Assembly (NCBI RefSeq): GCF_005217455.1
Contig: NZ_SZPQ01000043.1
Location: forward strand, 1-38,631
Reading direction: 5' to 3'
Length of the DNA stretch: 38,631 bases
Origin: Martelella alba
GTDB taxonomy: Bacteria > Pseudomonadota > Gammaproteobacteria > Enterobacterales > Enterobacteriaceae
Shown here: in pieces, positions 1 to 7,990 of the stretch
Position numbering within the stretch: position 1 is the stretch's first letter
How the letters are laid out: each line of letters opens with the position of its first letter
The notes under the pieces: generated by a model
What the model saw: only the letters and a program-made list of their open reading frames with translations
What the model was told of the DNA's origin: nothing
Database searches by the model: none
Translations under genes and position numbers: made by a program

Positions 1-243
1 TGAGAGCATTAAATTTCAATTTAAACAATGAATTACCTTCTTAGCGTACGGTTTCGTTCCATTGGCCCTCAAACCCCGTTTACGCATTATGGCCCTGATG
101 ATGCATTTCGGTGGCTTACCTGCTTCAAGAAAACGATCGCGAAAACATTTTCCCCGTTGTGGCGTCGGACATCGGGTCGGAGACGTTACACAGATGCTAA
201 CCGGCAACATTTGTGATAAAATTATCGCTCGTTAAGAAAAAGG
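1..243. other. Left-edge stretch with no recognisable gene
   Basis: Short open frames exist on both strands, but none has a ribosome binding site, a recognisable motif or a plausible protein composition. The stretch is less GC-rich than the genes to its right. It probably holds the downstream end of a neighbouring locus and the upstream region of the regulator gene that starts at 306. I see no RNA gene or repeat in it. Confidence 0.4.
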
Positions 244-272
244 TTGACTATTAATACGACCAGTCATATTGT
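244..272 (+). promoter_or_regulatory. Sigma-70 promoter of the AraC-family regulator
   Basis: TTGACT at 244-249 and TATTGT at 267-272 are separated by 17 bp, which is the ideal spacing. The predicted start of transcription is near 279, giving a short leader before the ATG at 306. Confidence 0.6.
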
Positions 273-305
273 AAGTGCATCACTTCTTTTGCGGAGAATA
301 TCGCG

Positions 306-740
306 ATGAATCAAGAAGTCATCATCCGGGACTTACAACAATGGCTCGAGAAAAATCTGGACAAGTCGTTATCGCTTGATGAGGTCGCCGCGCGATCAGG
401 GTATTCCAAATGGCATTTGCAACGGATGTTTCGCCATGTGACCGGCGACGCCCTGGGGTCGTATATCCGCACGCGCCGATTGTCCCGCGCGGCTTCAGAA
501 TTGTGTTTTAAGGATCAGAGCATATTGGATATCGCCCTGCAAAGCGGCTTCGATTCCCAGCAATCCTTCAGCCGGGCCTTCAAGCGTCAATTCAGCCAGA
601 CGCCGGGCGCCTTCCGCTCGCGTATGTCCAATAGCGCCCAGCCATACCGGCACGATGCCTGCGCTTTCGGCGAACGGCAATATGCCGACGGCCCTGTCGC
701 CGGGTGCCGCGTCCGTCCCGAACCGCAACCGGCCTGGTAA
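306..740 (+). CDS. AraC-family transcriptional activator, MarA/SoxS/Rob type
   Basis: This is a DNA-binding regulator with two helix-turn-helix motifs, related to MarA, SoxS, RamA and the N-terminal domain of Rob. Residues 1-107 carry the whole domain: the first recognition helix lies in SGYSKWHLQRMFRHVTG (about 31-47), and the second in the region containing GFDSQQSFSRAFKRQF. The start has GGAG about 10 bases upstream. At 144 residues it is longer than MarA or SoxS (about 107-127) but has no Rob effector domain. The final 37 residues resemble nothing I recognise. It faces the end of srfC and may regulate stress or efflux genes. Whether it controls srfABC cannot be told from the sequence. Confidence 0.8.
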   Translation: MNQEVIIRDLQQWLEKNLDKSLSLDEVAARSGYSKWHLQRMFRHVTGDALGSYIRTRRLSRAASELCFKDQSILDIALQSGFDSQQSFSRAFKRQFSQTPGAFRSRMSNSAQPYRHDACAFGERQYADGPVAGCRVRPEPQPAW

Positions 741-796
741 ACGGGGGGCCGTTGTGTCGGGCGACGGCGTATCCCGTCCCGCCGCGGGAGGGCGGT

Positions 797-3280
797 TTAG
801 GGGGCATCCGGCGCCAATCCGGCCAGCAAGGTTTGCAACGGTTGCCGCTGGGCCGGCGTAAGGGAAACACCACTTTGATAGCCCGCGTTTTGTAAAATCA
901 TTTCCCGTAATCCCACCAGCCAGTCATAAATATAGACCGCGGCGGTATTGGGCGCCCTGGGAGGCAATCGCGTTAAACGGCGTCCGGCGCCCCAGCCGGA
1001 CGGATCTGGCTCGGGCTTGGCGAATATCTTATGCCCGGGGTTTATCAAGCTATCGGGCCGTTGCGCTTCGTCCCAATCCATCATGCCCAGCCAGGCGACA
1101 AAATCGCCTATCACGCCCACCACCCGGCCTATCTGTCGATCGGCCTTGCCGCCGGCCGGTAGGTCGTCAACGAGGCCTTCACCCAGGCGATCCGCCAATC
1201 GGCCGGCCAGATTAAGCCGTAGGCTGGCGGTGATAAATTCAGACGTCAGCAGCATTGTCATGGGTTTATCCATTCCCAGGCGCGCCAACAATGCGTCATT
1301 TTCCGCCAGACCGCGTAGCTGGCGGATCCATTGATGGTAGGCCAGGCGGGCGAATTCCGCGTCCTCGTCAGCGGCGGCGGCGGAATCCGTGTGGCGCGGC
1401 CCTCCCGTTAAAGGGCCGGTCCGGGTCGCTGATGCTGCTGCGGACGTGTCAAACAAATCAAATGCTAGGCCAATGTCGAAGCGGCGAGGACTTTTCTGCG
1501 CGCTGTTTTGAAGATGATTCTGAAAACCATTATGTGACGTTGTCACAAAATCGCTTCCCCCGGATCCTTGCCTCGCCGCGACGCGCCGCGTTTGCCGGTA
1601 GAGCCGGGACAAGGCATCGCGTTCGGGCAGTAAACGCTCCAGCAGCTCGCCATGCACGCCGGCGCGGTTTTGCAGAATTTTCAGTAACTGATCGGCGATT
1701 CGCTGCTTGACGGCCATGTCGTTGCCCTCGCTCGGCCCGAGCCAATCGGCAAACAGGCTGTTTCGGAGAAATTCGCCCAACTCCCGCAGCCGCTCGACGC
1801 TCTGGTCCCGCCTGAACCCGCCATCGAGTCGCGTCGCCAGATAGCGCGTCATTCGCGCCAGCCCCCGTTCGTCCATCGCCAACACCGTACCCCAGCCCTG
1901 GCCGGGTTGGCCAACCGCCCGCTGAACGGTCTCATCAAAATGCTGTCCTTGCGCGATGCGCTGATCGAAGGGGGTCAACGCCCAGATCAGCGTCGGCTCA
2001 CGCTGTTTATCCGTTGGGAGACACGCCTGGCGGTTTTGCCCAATCCAGTGCCTGAGGGTTCGGCCGATGATTTTCGCCTCCTCGCGGTCGCCGGCGGCGG
2101 TGGCGATTAACAATAGATGACATTGCCGGCGATCGGCATAATCCTCCAGCAACAATAGGCTCTTGGCCTGGCGGATGGATGTGGCGTAGGGCCGCAAAAA
2201 GCCTTCTTCTTGACGCGGCGCCGGGATGGCGACGGAGGTATCGCCAATACCGGGAAAATCGAGAAGATCCGCCCGCGCCAACAGGGATCCGCGCGCGGCG
2301 GACGTTATCGGCAGCCGTAATTCCGCGGCCAGCAGATTCAGCTCCGCCAGCGACAGGGTGACCGATTGCGCCGGCCCGTCGGGCCCCCGCGCCAGGACGT
2401 TCACGGCCTGATCGAACGTCGTGTTGACATCGGCGAAAGCCAGGGCGTTGAGAAAGTTTTCGGCCGGCAACAGATTGCCGTCCACCAGGATATCGCGCGG
2501 CGCCAGAATAGGGGTCGCGGCGGCCACGGTCTCCCGCGCGTGGGCGAACTGGCGATAGGCGGTGGTCAGTTCCGCCGATCCGCCCCAAAGGGGCGCGAAG
2601 AGTCGGGCGCGATCATCAATGGACAAAAAAGGCGCCAGATCCACCGCCGCCGGCCAATAGCGAAAGGCCAGACGCCGCTGTCGGTCCCGGTCGTGGCGGG
2701 CCAGAAAATCCCAAATCGCCGTCACCTGATCGCCGCTCATGCCGCCGGTTGGTTCCGTTCGGCGATGCGGCGCCATTTCCGCCAACAAGGCGTCAAGGGC
2801 CCGGTCATCGGGTTCGCCCACTTGTCCACGTAGGGAAAACGCCAGCGCGAGGATTTTGACGACGGCGCCTTCGTCCAACAGGGTGATATGCACCGGCATG
2901 GCGGGATCCGTTGCGTCGGCCTGTCGGCAATAGCGGATGACCAGGCCGGCGGGCTGGTTATCCGGATTGATTTGGGCGGCGATGTCCAGTCGGGCATCGC
3001 CAAGCACCGTCTCTAGCCGGCCATTTTCTCCGGCCGCCAAGGCGGAGACCAGGTAATTTTTGCCCGACTGCGATTGACCGAACAGGCCAATGGCCGGCGG
3101 CAGAAGATCGGCGTCGGACCAGGCCCGGACTTGGTTGCGCGCGCGGCGCAATTGTAGCGATAACCGATCCGCCTCGCTGGCCAGTGCGGGAATATTCTGC
3201 CGGTGGCGTATCAGCCAGTCCGACAAGGCATCAAGGGCGCCGATAAAACGCTGCGAGGGCAGCGATGGTGATTCATTCAT
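797..3280 (-). CDS. SrfC, putative virulence factor with a P-loop NTPase domain
   Basis: Third gene of srfABC, 827 residues. A P-loop, GQSQSGKN, stands at residues 68-75, and a later LLDFPGIGD resembles the G3/Walker B motif of dynamin-like or septin-like GTPases, so the protein is probably a large nucleotide-driven machine. The last residue of the P-loop is Asn where Ser or Thr is usual. The start at 3280 was chosen because the family begins with a short polar stretch before the helix SQRFIGALDALSDWLI. It overlaps the end of srfB by 8 bases, which suggests coupled translation. SrfABC was first named as an SsrB-regulated locus in Salmonella and is reported as cytotoxic in Xenorhabdus; its biochemical activity is unsettled. 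A perfect matS site lies inside this gene at 1534-1546. Confidence 0.8.
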   Translation of the reverse strand: MNESPSLPSQRFIGALDALSDWLIRHRQNIPALASEADRLSLQLRRARNQVRAWSDADLLPPAIGLFGQSQSGKNYLVSALAAGENGRLETVLGDARLDIAAQINPDNQPAGLVIRYCRQADATDPAMPVHITLLDEGAVVKILALAFSLRGQVGEPDDRALDALLAEMAPHRRTEPTGGMSGDQVTAIWDFLARHDRDRQRRLAFRYWPAAVDLAPFLSIDDRARLFAPLWGGSAELTTAYRQFAHARETVAAATPILAPRDILVDGNLLPAENFLNALAFADVNTTFDQAVNVLARGPDGPAQSVTLSLAELNLLAAELRLPITSAARGSLLARADLLDFPGIGDTSVAIPAPRQEEGFLRPYATSIRQAKSLLLLEDYADRRQCHLLLIATAAGDREEAKIIGRTLRHWIGQNRQACLPTDKQREPTLIWALTPFDQRIAQGQHFDETVQRAVGQPGQGWGTVLAMDERGLARMTRYLATRLDGGFRRDQSVERLRELGEFLRNSLFADWLGPSEGNDMAVKQRIADQLLKILQNRAGVHGELLERLLPERDALSRLYRQTRRVAARQGSGGSDFVTTSHNGFQNHLQNSAQKSPRRFDIGLAFDLFDTSAAASATRTGPLTGGPRHTDSAAAADEDAEFARLAYHQWIRQLRGLAENDALLARLGMDKPMTMLLTSEFITASLRLNLAGRLADRLGEGLVDDLPAGGKADRQIGRVVGVIGDFVAWLGMMDWDEAQRPDSLINPGHKIFAKPEPDPSGWGAGRRLTRLPPRAPNTAAVYIYDWLVGLREMILQNAGYQSGVSLTPAQRQPLQTLLAGLAPDAP
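1534..1546. other. matS site (MatP binding site), perfect match
   Basis: GTGACGTTGTCAC matches the Ter-macrodomain consensus GTGACRNYGTCAC at every position. It lies within srfC. MatP binds this palindrome and organises the terminus macrodomain in enterobacteria. Confidence 0.8.
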
Positions 3281-6236
3281 GGGCAAACAGACTCCCACTG
3301 TCAATCCAGTAGTCATCGGCGTCGGCATCGTCGCCATAGAGGGTATGCAGCGCTAGCCGCAAGTGGTGCGCGGGAACGCGGCGGCCGTCCGCCAGCCTGG
3401 CCTGGGCGATGACGAACCGTTCCGGCCCTTGTCGGTTGTCGCCGCCGGCTATCGCCAGTTTGACGTACAACGCGCCATCGCCGGCGATGTTGCGGGCCAG
3501 GTCATGGTCGGCGATGGACAGGGTATACAGGGGCGAGGCCGGCCAGCGGTCATTGTCGAGCTGTCGGAATCCCAGGCGAATCGGTCCGCGCAGGATAAAC
3601 TCCCCTTGCGGATCCAAAACGAAATCCGGTCGATCGAGATCGATATCGGCATAGTATGTGTGTTCGGCGGTCAGCAGATGGCTGTCGTTAAGCATGCCAA
3701 GATAACGCAGCGTTGAATAGGGCTGGAAATCACCGGCGTTGAAGTAGAAACCCGGCAAGCGCAGATTGAGCGCCAGTAGGCACAGCATGGCCCCCACCGC
3801 GGCGGTGGATTTCGGATTCGCGATCCGGCCGTCGACATTGAAGGGATACCAGTGGCTGGTGTGATAGCCATCCAGCGACAGGATACGATTGACGGGTAAC
3901 GGCTGAGTCTGCCGGAACAGCGCCTGGACGCCGGGCAAACGGGCCGGACGCCCGGTCAACAGCAGGATGTCGCAGTCGTAGATCGCGACCACTTCCGCCA
4001 GGGCGCGTAAATGTCGGGTAATGGCGAAACGTTGGGCAAAAAATTCCTCATGCAGCGCGGGCAGGCTTATCACCAGCGGGGTTTGCAAAATAGCGAAAAC
4101 CGCATCGCCGTTCGGCGATTCCCGCCGCACCTCCCGGGCAACATATTCCAGTATGTCGGTCGCGGGCGGCGCGCAGAGCAATTCCCCCAGCGTGGTTTCC
4201 AGCAGGGCGCCGTCATCCAGCGGGTCAAAGTGTTCATAGGCCTCAAGTAGCGCGCGACCGGCCGGTATCCAGAGGTGCAAGGCGATGTGCCGACGCGCCG
4301 CCGTCGCGCCGCCGTCGCCGAACAGACGATCCATGAGTTTAGCTGGGTCGGCCAGACCCGCCCGTTCCAGGGCCGCATGCACTCCCGGCATAATATAAAA
4401 TCGGATGACATCCCGCAGGATATCGTCGCCGGCCACTTTGAAACCTTCCCGGAACAGCAGGGTCGGACTGATCTTGGCCTGCGGGCCGCCGCTGTCGGCC
4501 AAACGGTATTCGGTCACGGCCAGATCGGTGGTGCCGCCGCCGATATCAATGGAGGCTATCCGCAGGGTTTTGCCCGCCGACCGTTCGTCGGACGCCCGTT
4601 TGTCCGGTCTGGCCATATCGGCGAAAAAGGCGTCGGCCCGTCCGGCAAAGTTGATGCGGGTTTCGTTATAAAGGTAAACCATCTGTCCGCAGGTGGCTTC
4701 GTCCCACTCCATTTGCACATCGGGGACCGGGACCCGGCTTTGTTCCCGCAAGGGCGGGGTGAAATCCTCGTCCGCCGGATGCCAGCCCATGGCTTTCCAA
4801 AAAAGGGCGATGGCGTCGTCCATGCGCCGGCGGAAAATTTCCCGTTCCGGCTTCGGCAGCGCCGACGGCAGCGTCAGAATCAGGTGACGCAATTGCCGCG
4901 GCGAGGCGGACTGGGGCATTTTCAACCGGTGCGCCGCGCTGTTGATTTGCATCTGCGCCTGCGCCAGCAATTCGGTTAGCATCAAGGTCATCAACGCGCT
5001 TCGGCTATAGTGCGGATCGAGAACCGGTAACCGGTCATCCGGCGACAATCGAAAGAGCGGGTCGCCTTCGTCGTTGAGCAACAGACTAAGCGGAACCGCG
5101 GCGGCGGGCGACGCCCCGGCGTTGTCCGCGAAGCGCCAGCCATGGGGGTAACTTTGTTCGTCCCATAAATAGCGGCGCGGGCTGCACACGCCGGTTGCGC
5201 CTTCGGTCCCGGCGCGCGCCAGCGCCAGTCGTATGGCTTCCCGGCCGACACGGGTGATGGAGGGCCAGGTGAAAGCCTCATCCCGGCCGCTTTCCATGGA
5301 AAAATTCTGTTTGCCGAAAGCGGCGCGCGCGAATTCCACCCGGCTTTCAAACAACTCATTATAAAGGAACTGCGGCTGGCCTAAGTCGCGTAGCTGTAAT
5401 TCGGCGGTATACTTCAGTCCGTCGGCTTCCTCGGCATGCTCTTCCACCAGAATGCCGCAGGTATGGGAGTTGCCCACATCCAGGATCAAATCTATTTTGA
5501 CGGCCGGCGTTTGCAGGGTCGCGGCGCACAGGCGGACCGTCGGCACCGACAGTTGGTCGCCCAGCATGCGCAGCATATTCAGATAATGCGCCTGGTATTC
5601 GAACGTGCGTAACGCCAGATCGATTTCGCCGCGGTTGCGCCGCTCCCGCTCGGCGGCGCGCTGGATAAATACCTCGCGCAGCCAACCGTCCACCCAAGTC
5701 TCGTCAAGGAATTCGCCCAGTTCATGATTGAGGTAGGCCAGCGAGAAACCGACTCCGCTCTTACCGTCGTTTTCATCGGGGGCCAACCTGTCGTTACCTT
5801 CGCCCTCGGGCAGGGTTTTGGTATCGAAGGCCAGGCAAATTCGATGGGTATGGCCGTACTGGTCCGGTTGGTTCAACTGTTTGATTCTGACCCGCGCCCA
5901 GTTATCCGGGCCGCGCAGGAAGGTGCGCGGCGGATTGCAGCGGAAGAACGGCAGCGGTAGCCAGATATCATCCAGTAGCGCCAAGGATTGCGCCAGGGAA
6001 TAACCGAATTCCGGTTTGACGATCTCCGGTTGGGCGCCGGGCGGCCCCGTCAATACATGTTTACCGGTGGCGTCATCGTAATCCAGGTACAGTAGCGGAC
6101 CATTGACGCTTTGCCGGACAAACCGGGCGGGCCGGTCGGGATCGGATGCCGGCGCCAGACCGAAATCCAGAAACTGAATGCCGCTATCTTGGATCAGCGC
6201 GAGCGTTCGGGGGTAATCGCAGAGGGTGGCCAGCAT
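3273..6236 (-). CDS. SrfB, putative virulence factor with an Hsp70/actin-like ATPase fold
   Basis: Second gene of srfABC, 987 residues. The motifs fit the Hsp70/actin ATPase superfamily: LDVGNSHTCGIL (about 252-263) resembles the phosphate-1 loop, DIGGGTTDLAV (564-574) is a typical phosphate-2 loop, and LLTGRPARLPGV near the C-terminal third resembles the adenosine motif. No signal peptide or membrane segment is seen, so it is probably cytoplasmic and may be brought to the membrane by SrfA. The start at 6236 lies one base after the srfA stop and has AGAGG upstream. An earlier in-frame start would overlap srfA by about 80 bases and has no family support. Biochemical function is unproven; the family label is firm. 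Confidence 0.85.
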   Translation of the reverse strand: MLATLCDYPRTLALIQDSGIQFLDFGLAPASDPDRPARFVRQSVNGPLLYLDYDDATGKHVLTGPPGAQPEIVKPEFGYSLAQSLALLDDIWLPLPFFRCNPPRTFLRGPDNWARVRIKQLNQPDQYGHTHRICLAFDTKTLPEGEGNDRLAPDENDGKSGVGFSLAYLNHELGEFLDETWVDGWLREVFIQRAAERERRNRGEIDLALRTFEYQAHYLNMLRMLGDQLSVPTVRLCAATLQTPAVKIDLILDVGNSHTCGILVEEHAEEADGLKYTAELQLRDLGQPQFLYNELFESRVEFARAAFGKQNFSMESGRDEAFTWPSITRVGREAIRLALARAGTEGATGVCSPRRYLWDEQSYPHGWRFADNAGASPAAAVPLSLLLNDEGDPLFRLSPDDRLPVLDPHYSRSALMTLMLTELLAQAQMQINSAAHRLKMPQSASPRQLRHLILTLPSALPKPEREIFRRRMDDAIALFWKAMGWHPADEDFTPPLREQSRVPVPDVQMEWDEATCGQMVYLYNETRINFAGRADAFFADMARPDKRASDERSAGKTLRIASIDIGGGTTDLAVTEYRLADSGGPQAKISPTLLFREGFKVAGDDILRDVIRFYIMPGVHAALERAGLADPAKLMDRLFGDGGATAARRHIALHLWIPAGRALLEAYEHFDPLDDGALLETTLGELLCAPPATDILEYVAREVRRESPNGDAVFAILQTPLVISLPALHEEFFAQRFAITRHLRALAEVVAIYDCDILLLTGRPARLPGVQALFRQTQPLPVNRILSLDGYHTSHWYPFNVDGRIANPKSTAAVGAMLCLLALNLRLPGFYFNAGDFQPYSTLRYLGMLNDSHLLTAEHTYYADIDLDRPDFVLDPQGEFILRGPIRLGFRQLDNDRWPASPLYTLSIADHDLARNIAGDGALYVKLAIAGGDNRQGPERFVIAQARLADGRRVPAHHLRLALHTLYGDDADADDYWIDSGSLFAHE
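5808..5815 (+). other. KOPS octamer GGGCAGGG
   Basis: This matches GGGNAGGG, the FtsK-orienting polar sequence. Its direction is toward the dif site at 38441. It lies on the non-coding strand of srfB. Confidence 0.45.
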
Positions 6237-6237
6237 A

Positions 6238-7731
6238 TTATTTTCCTCTCTCGCGCTTAATCGCGATGGCATACGTCTGTTCGGTGGCAAATTGGCCTTG
6301 GCAATCGGCAACCTCATCCTGCCCCTGTTTGCAGACGATTTGCGGCATCACATAGGAAGAGCCGTCGTTGCAGCGGGCTTTGGTTTGGCTTCTAAAGATC
6401 AGGTTGCCCGATTTCATCAATCCCGCCTGCACATTGGCCCGGCACAAGGTGTTTTTGTTCAGGCGCACGAGGGCCTGGCCTTTGCCGTTTTTCAGCACGA
6501 AGGTCAATCGGCCCGCTTTATTCCCCGGCGGTGGCGCAGGGTCGACCGCCACCTGCCAGCGGCCGTTGAGAAAGGCGACCGTCCCCGCTCTCACCGACTG
6601 GGCCGGCATCCGCAAGGCCAGCGCGTCCGGTGTTTTTTGTGACGATGTCACTTTATCGCCGGGCGTCGGCCCGGAAGACGGCGCGGCTGAGGCCGCCGTC
6701 GGTTTGCCGGAGTGTGGCGGTAAATCACTAGAGGGGTTCTTATGCGCCGCGCCATCGTCCGGTAGGGACGGCGCGGCGGCAACCACGGGATTGGCTGGCG
6801 AGAAAGCGGAAGGCGCCGGCGGGACTGCCGTGGTAATAAGCGCGTTGGCGGGCGGCGCGGCTAAAGCCAGCGCAGGTTTTGTCTCTTTATGGGGCAAAGC
6901 GGCGCTGGTCGACGCCGCCGTGGCGGCGGGCGGCGCCGGCGGGTGGCGATTTTCCGCGCCGGTCTGCGGCGGTATCGGCGTCCAAAGACGGCTGTCCCAT
7001 ACGCAACCCCGTAACTGCAACCCCAGTACGGTCAGCAATACGATGACCGGCGCCGTCCAGCCAATCCATCTCCGTGAACGTCCGGATCGCCGGGGCGTTT
7101 GCGGCGCGGGGGCGTGAGGGGGCGCCAATTCCCGGGGCGGCGGTTCGACCGCCTCGGCGACGGGGATGTTTTGCGCGACTCCGGTCGGCGGGTTGTCCCG
7201 CAACGCCTCGCGCCACGGCGAGGATCCGTGGGCGGGAAGGGGTTCCGGCGGCGCCGGTTGCAGACATGTCAGCGGATTGGCGCGGGTTTTACCATCAAGT
7301 TTAATGAAACCCCAGAAGGTCAGAACCGGTTTACCCCCCACCAGATAAACCGTGCTCTGATCTGGAAACTGTAATGCCTTGTCCAGCAGTTTTCCCAACA
7401 ATTGCTGAGCCGCTTTATCCGAACGCCGCGCCCGCTGGCTGATATCGGTCACCGTGGCCAGGCACGCCTCCAACAACCGCAGCGCCGCGGTTTGTTCGGC
7501 ATAACCTGCCGACGCCCACGACACGACTTTTCCATGGATGGGCGCATACCAGTCAATGCGGTCTCCCCGCTCGTTGGGCTGTGGGATGGCAAGGCAATCC
7601 ATGACCGCCTGTTGACGGCGCAGGCGTAAGATTTCGCGTATTTGCGGCGCGGAGGCATAAACCGGTATGCCGTTTTCGCCCAATGCCAGCATGCTGTCCA
7701 GAGTGCCGCTACGTAAGAATGTTTTCGCCAC
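6238..7731 (-). CDS. SrfA, single-pass membrane protein of the srfABC operon
   Basis: First gene of srfABC, 497 residues, with a GTG start. The N-terminal part (1-160) opens with AKTFLRSGTLDSMLALGENG, typical of SrfA-family proteins. A basic stretch (RRSGRSRR) precedes one membrane helix at about 222-240. A long Ala/Pro-rich linker follows (about 255-385), then a compact C-terminal domain with four cysteines that may form disulfides outside the cytoplasm. The positive-inside rule puts the N-terminal domain in the cytoplasm and the C-terminal domain in the periplasm. It is probably the membrane anchor for SrfB and SrfC. The ribosome binding site is weak. A perfect matS site lies in the gene at 6639-6651. 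Confidence 0.75.
   Translation of the reverse strand: MAKTFLRSGTLDSMLALGENGIPVYASAPQIREILRLRRQQAVMDCLAIPQPNERGDRIDWYAPIHGKVVSWASAGYAEQTAALRLLEACLATVTDISQRARRSDKAAQQLLGKLLDKALQFPDQSTVYLVGGKPVLTFWGFIKLDGKTRANPLTCLQPAPPEPLPAHGSSPWREALRDNPPTGVAQNIPVAEAVEPPPRELAPPHAPAPQTPRRSGRSRRWIGWTAPVIVLLTVLGLQLRGCVWDSRLWTPIPPQTGAENRHPPAPPAATAASTSAALPHKETKPALALAAPPANALITTAVPPAPSAFSPANPVVAAAPSLPDDGAAHKNPSSDLPPHSGKPTAASAAPSSGPTPGDKVTSSQKTPDALALRMPAQSVRAGTVAFLNGRWQVAVDPAPPPGNKAGRLTFVLKNGKGQALVRLNKNTLCRANVQAGLMKSGNLIFRSQTKARCNDGSSYVMPQIVCKQGQDEVADCQGQFATEQTYAIAIKRERGK
6639..6651. other. matS site (MatP binding site), perfect match
   Basis: GTGACGATGTCAC matches GTGACRNYGTCAC at every position. It lies inside srfA, 5.1 kb from the other perfect site. 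Two perfect copies are very unlikely by chance, since about 0.01 would be expected in a window of this size. Confidence 0.8.
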
Positions 7732-7913
7732 GCCGATGAGATCCCGAAAGAGTCAATCCAAGCAGAAAATAGTGCCTTATCTGCGACTCCGGATACTCTA
7801 GTGCGGTTTCCGGCGAATCAAACGCCAGAATAAGCGGTAAAACCGTTAAATATTTGCGGCATCGACCCGTTGCGGCAATGCATCTGGCTATTTCGCGCCC
7901 TGACGCGCGGATG

Positions 7914-7942
7914 TCTCCGGCGGGGTTGCAACCGGCCGGAGA
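7914..7942. repeat. Inverted repeat downstream of the alkene reductase gene
   Basis: TCTCCGGC (7914-7921) pairs with GCCGGAGA (7935-7942), and the loop contains a further GGTTGCAACC palindrome. It stands about 50 bases after the stop of the minus-strand reductase gene. No run of T follows on either strand, so it is at best a factor-dependent terminator or a 3' stabilising hairpin. Confidence 0.35.
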
Positions 7943-7990
7943 TGCGGCGGCCGGCGCAAAGATCAGGGGGGCGCGGCGACACTGACGTGA

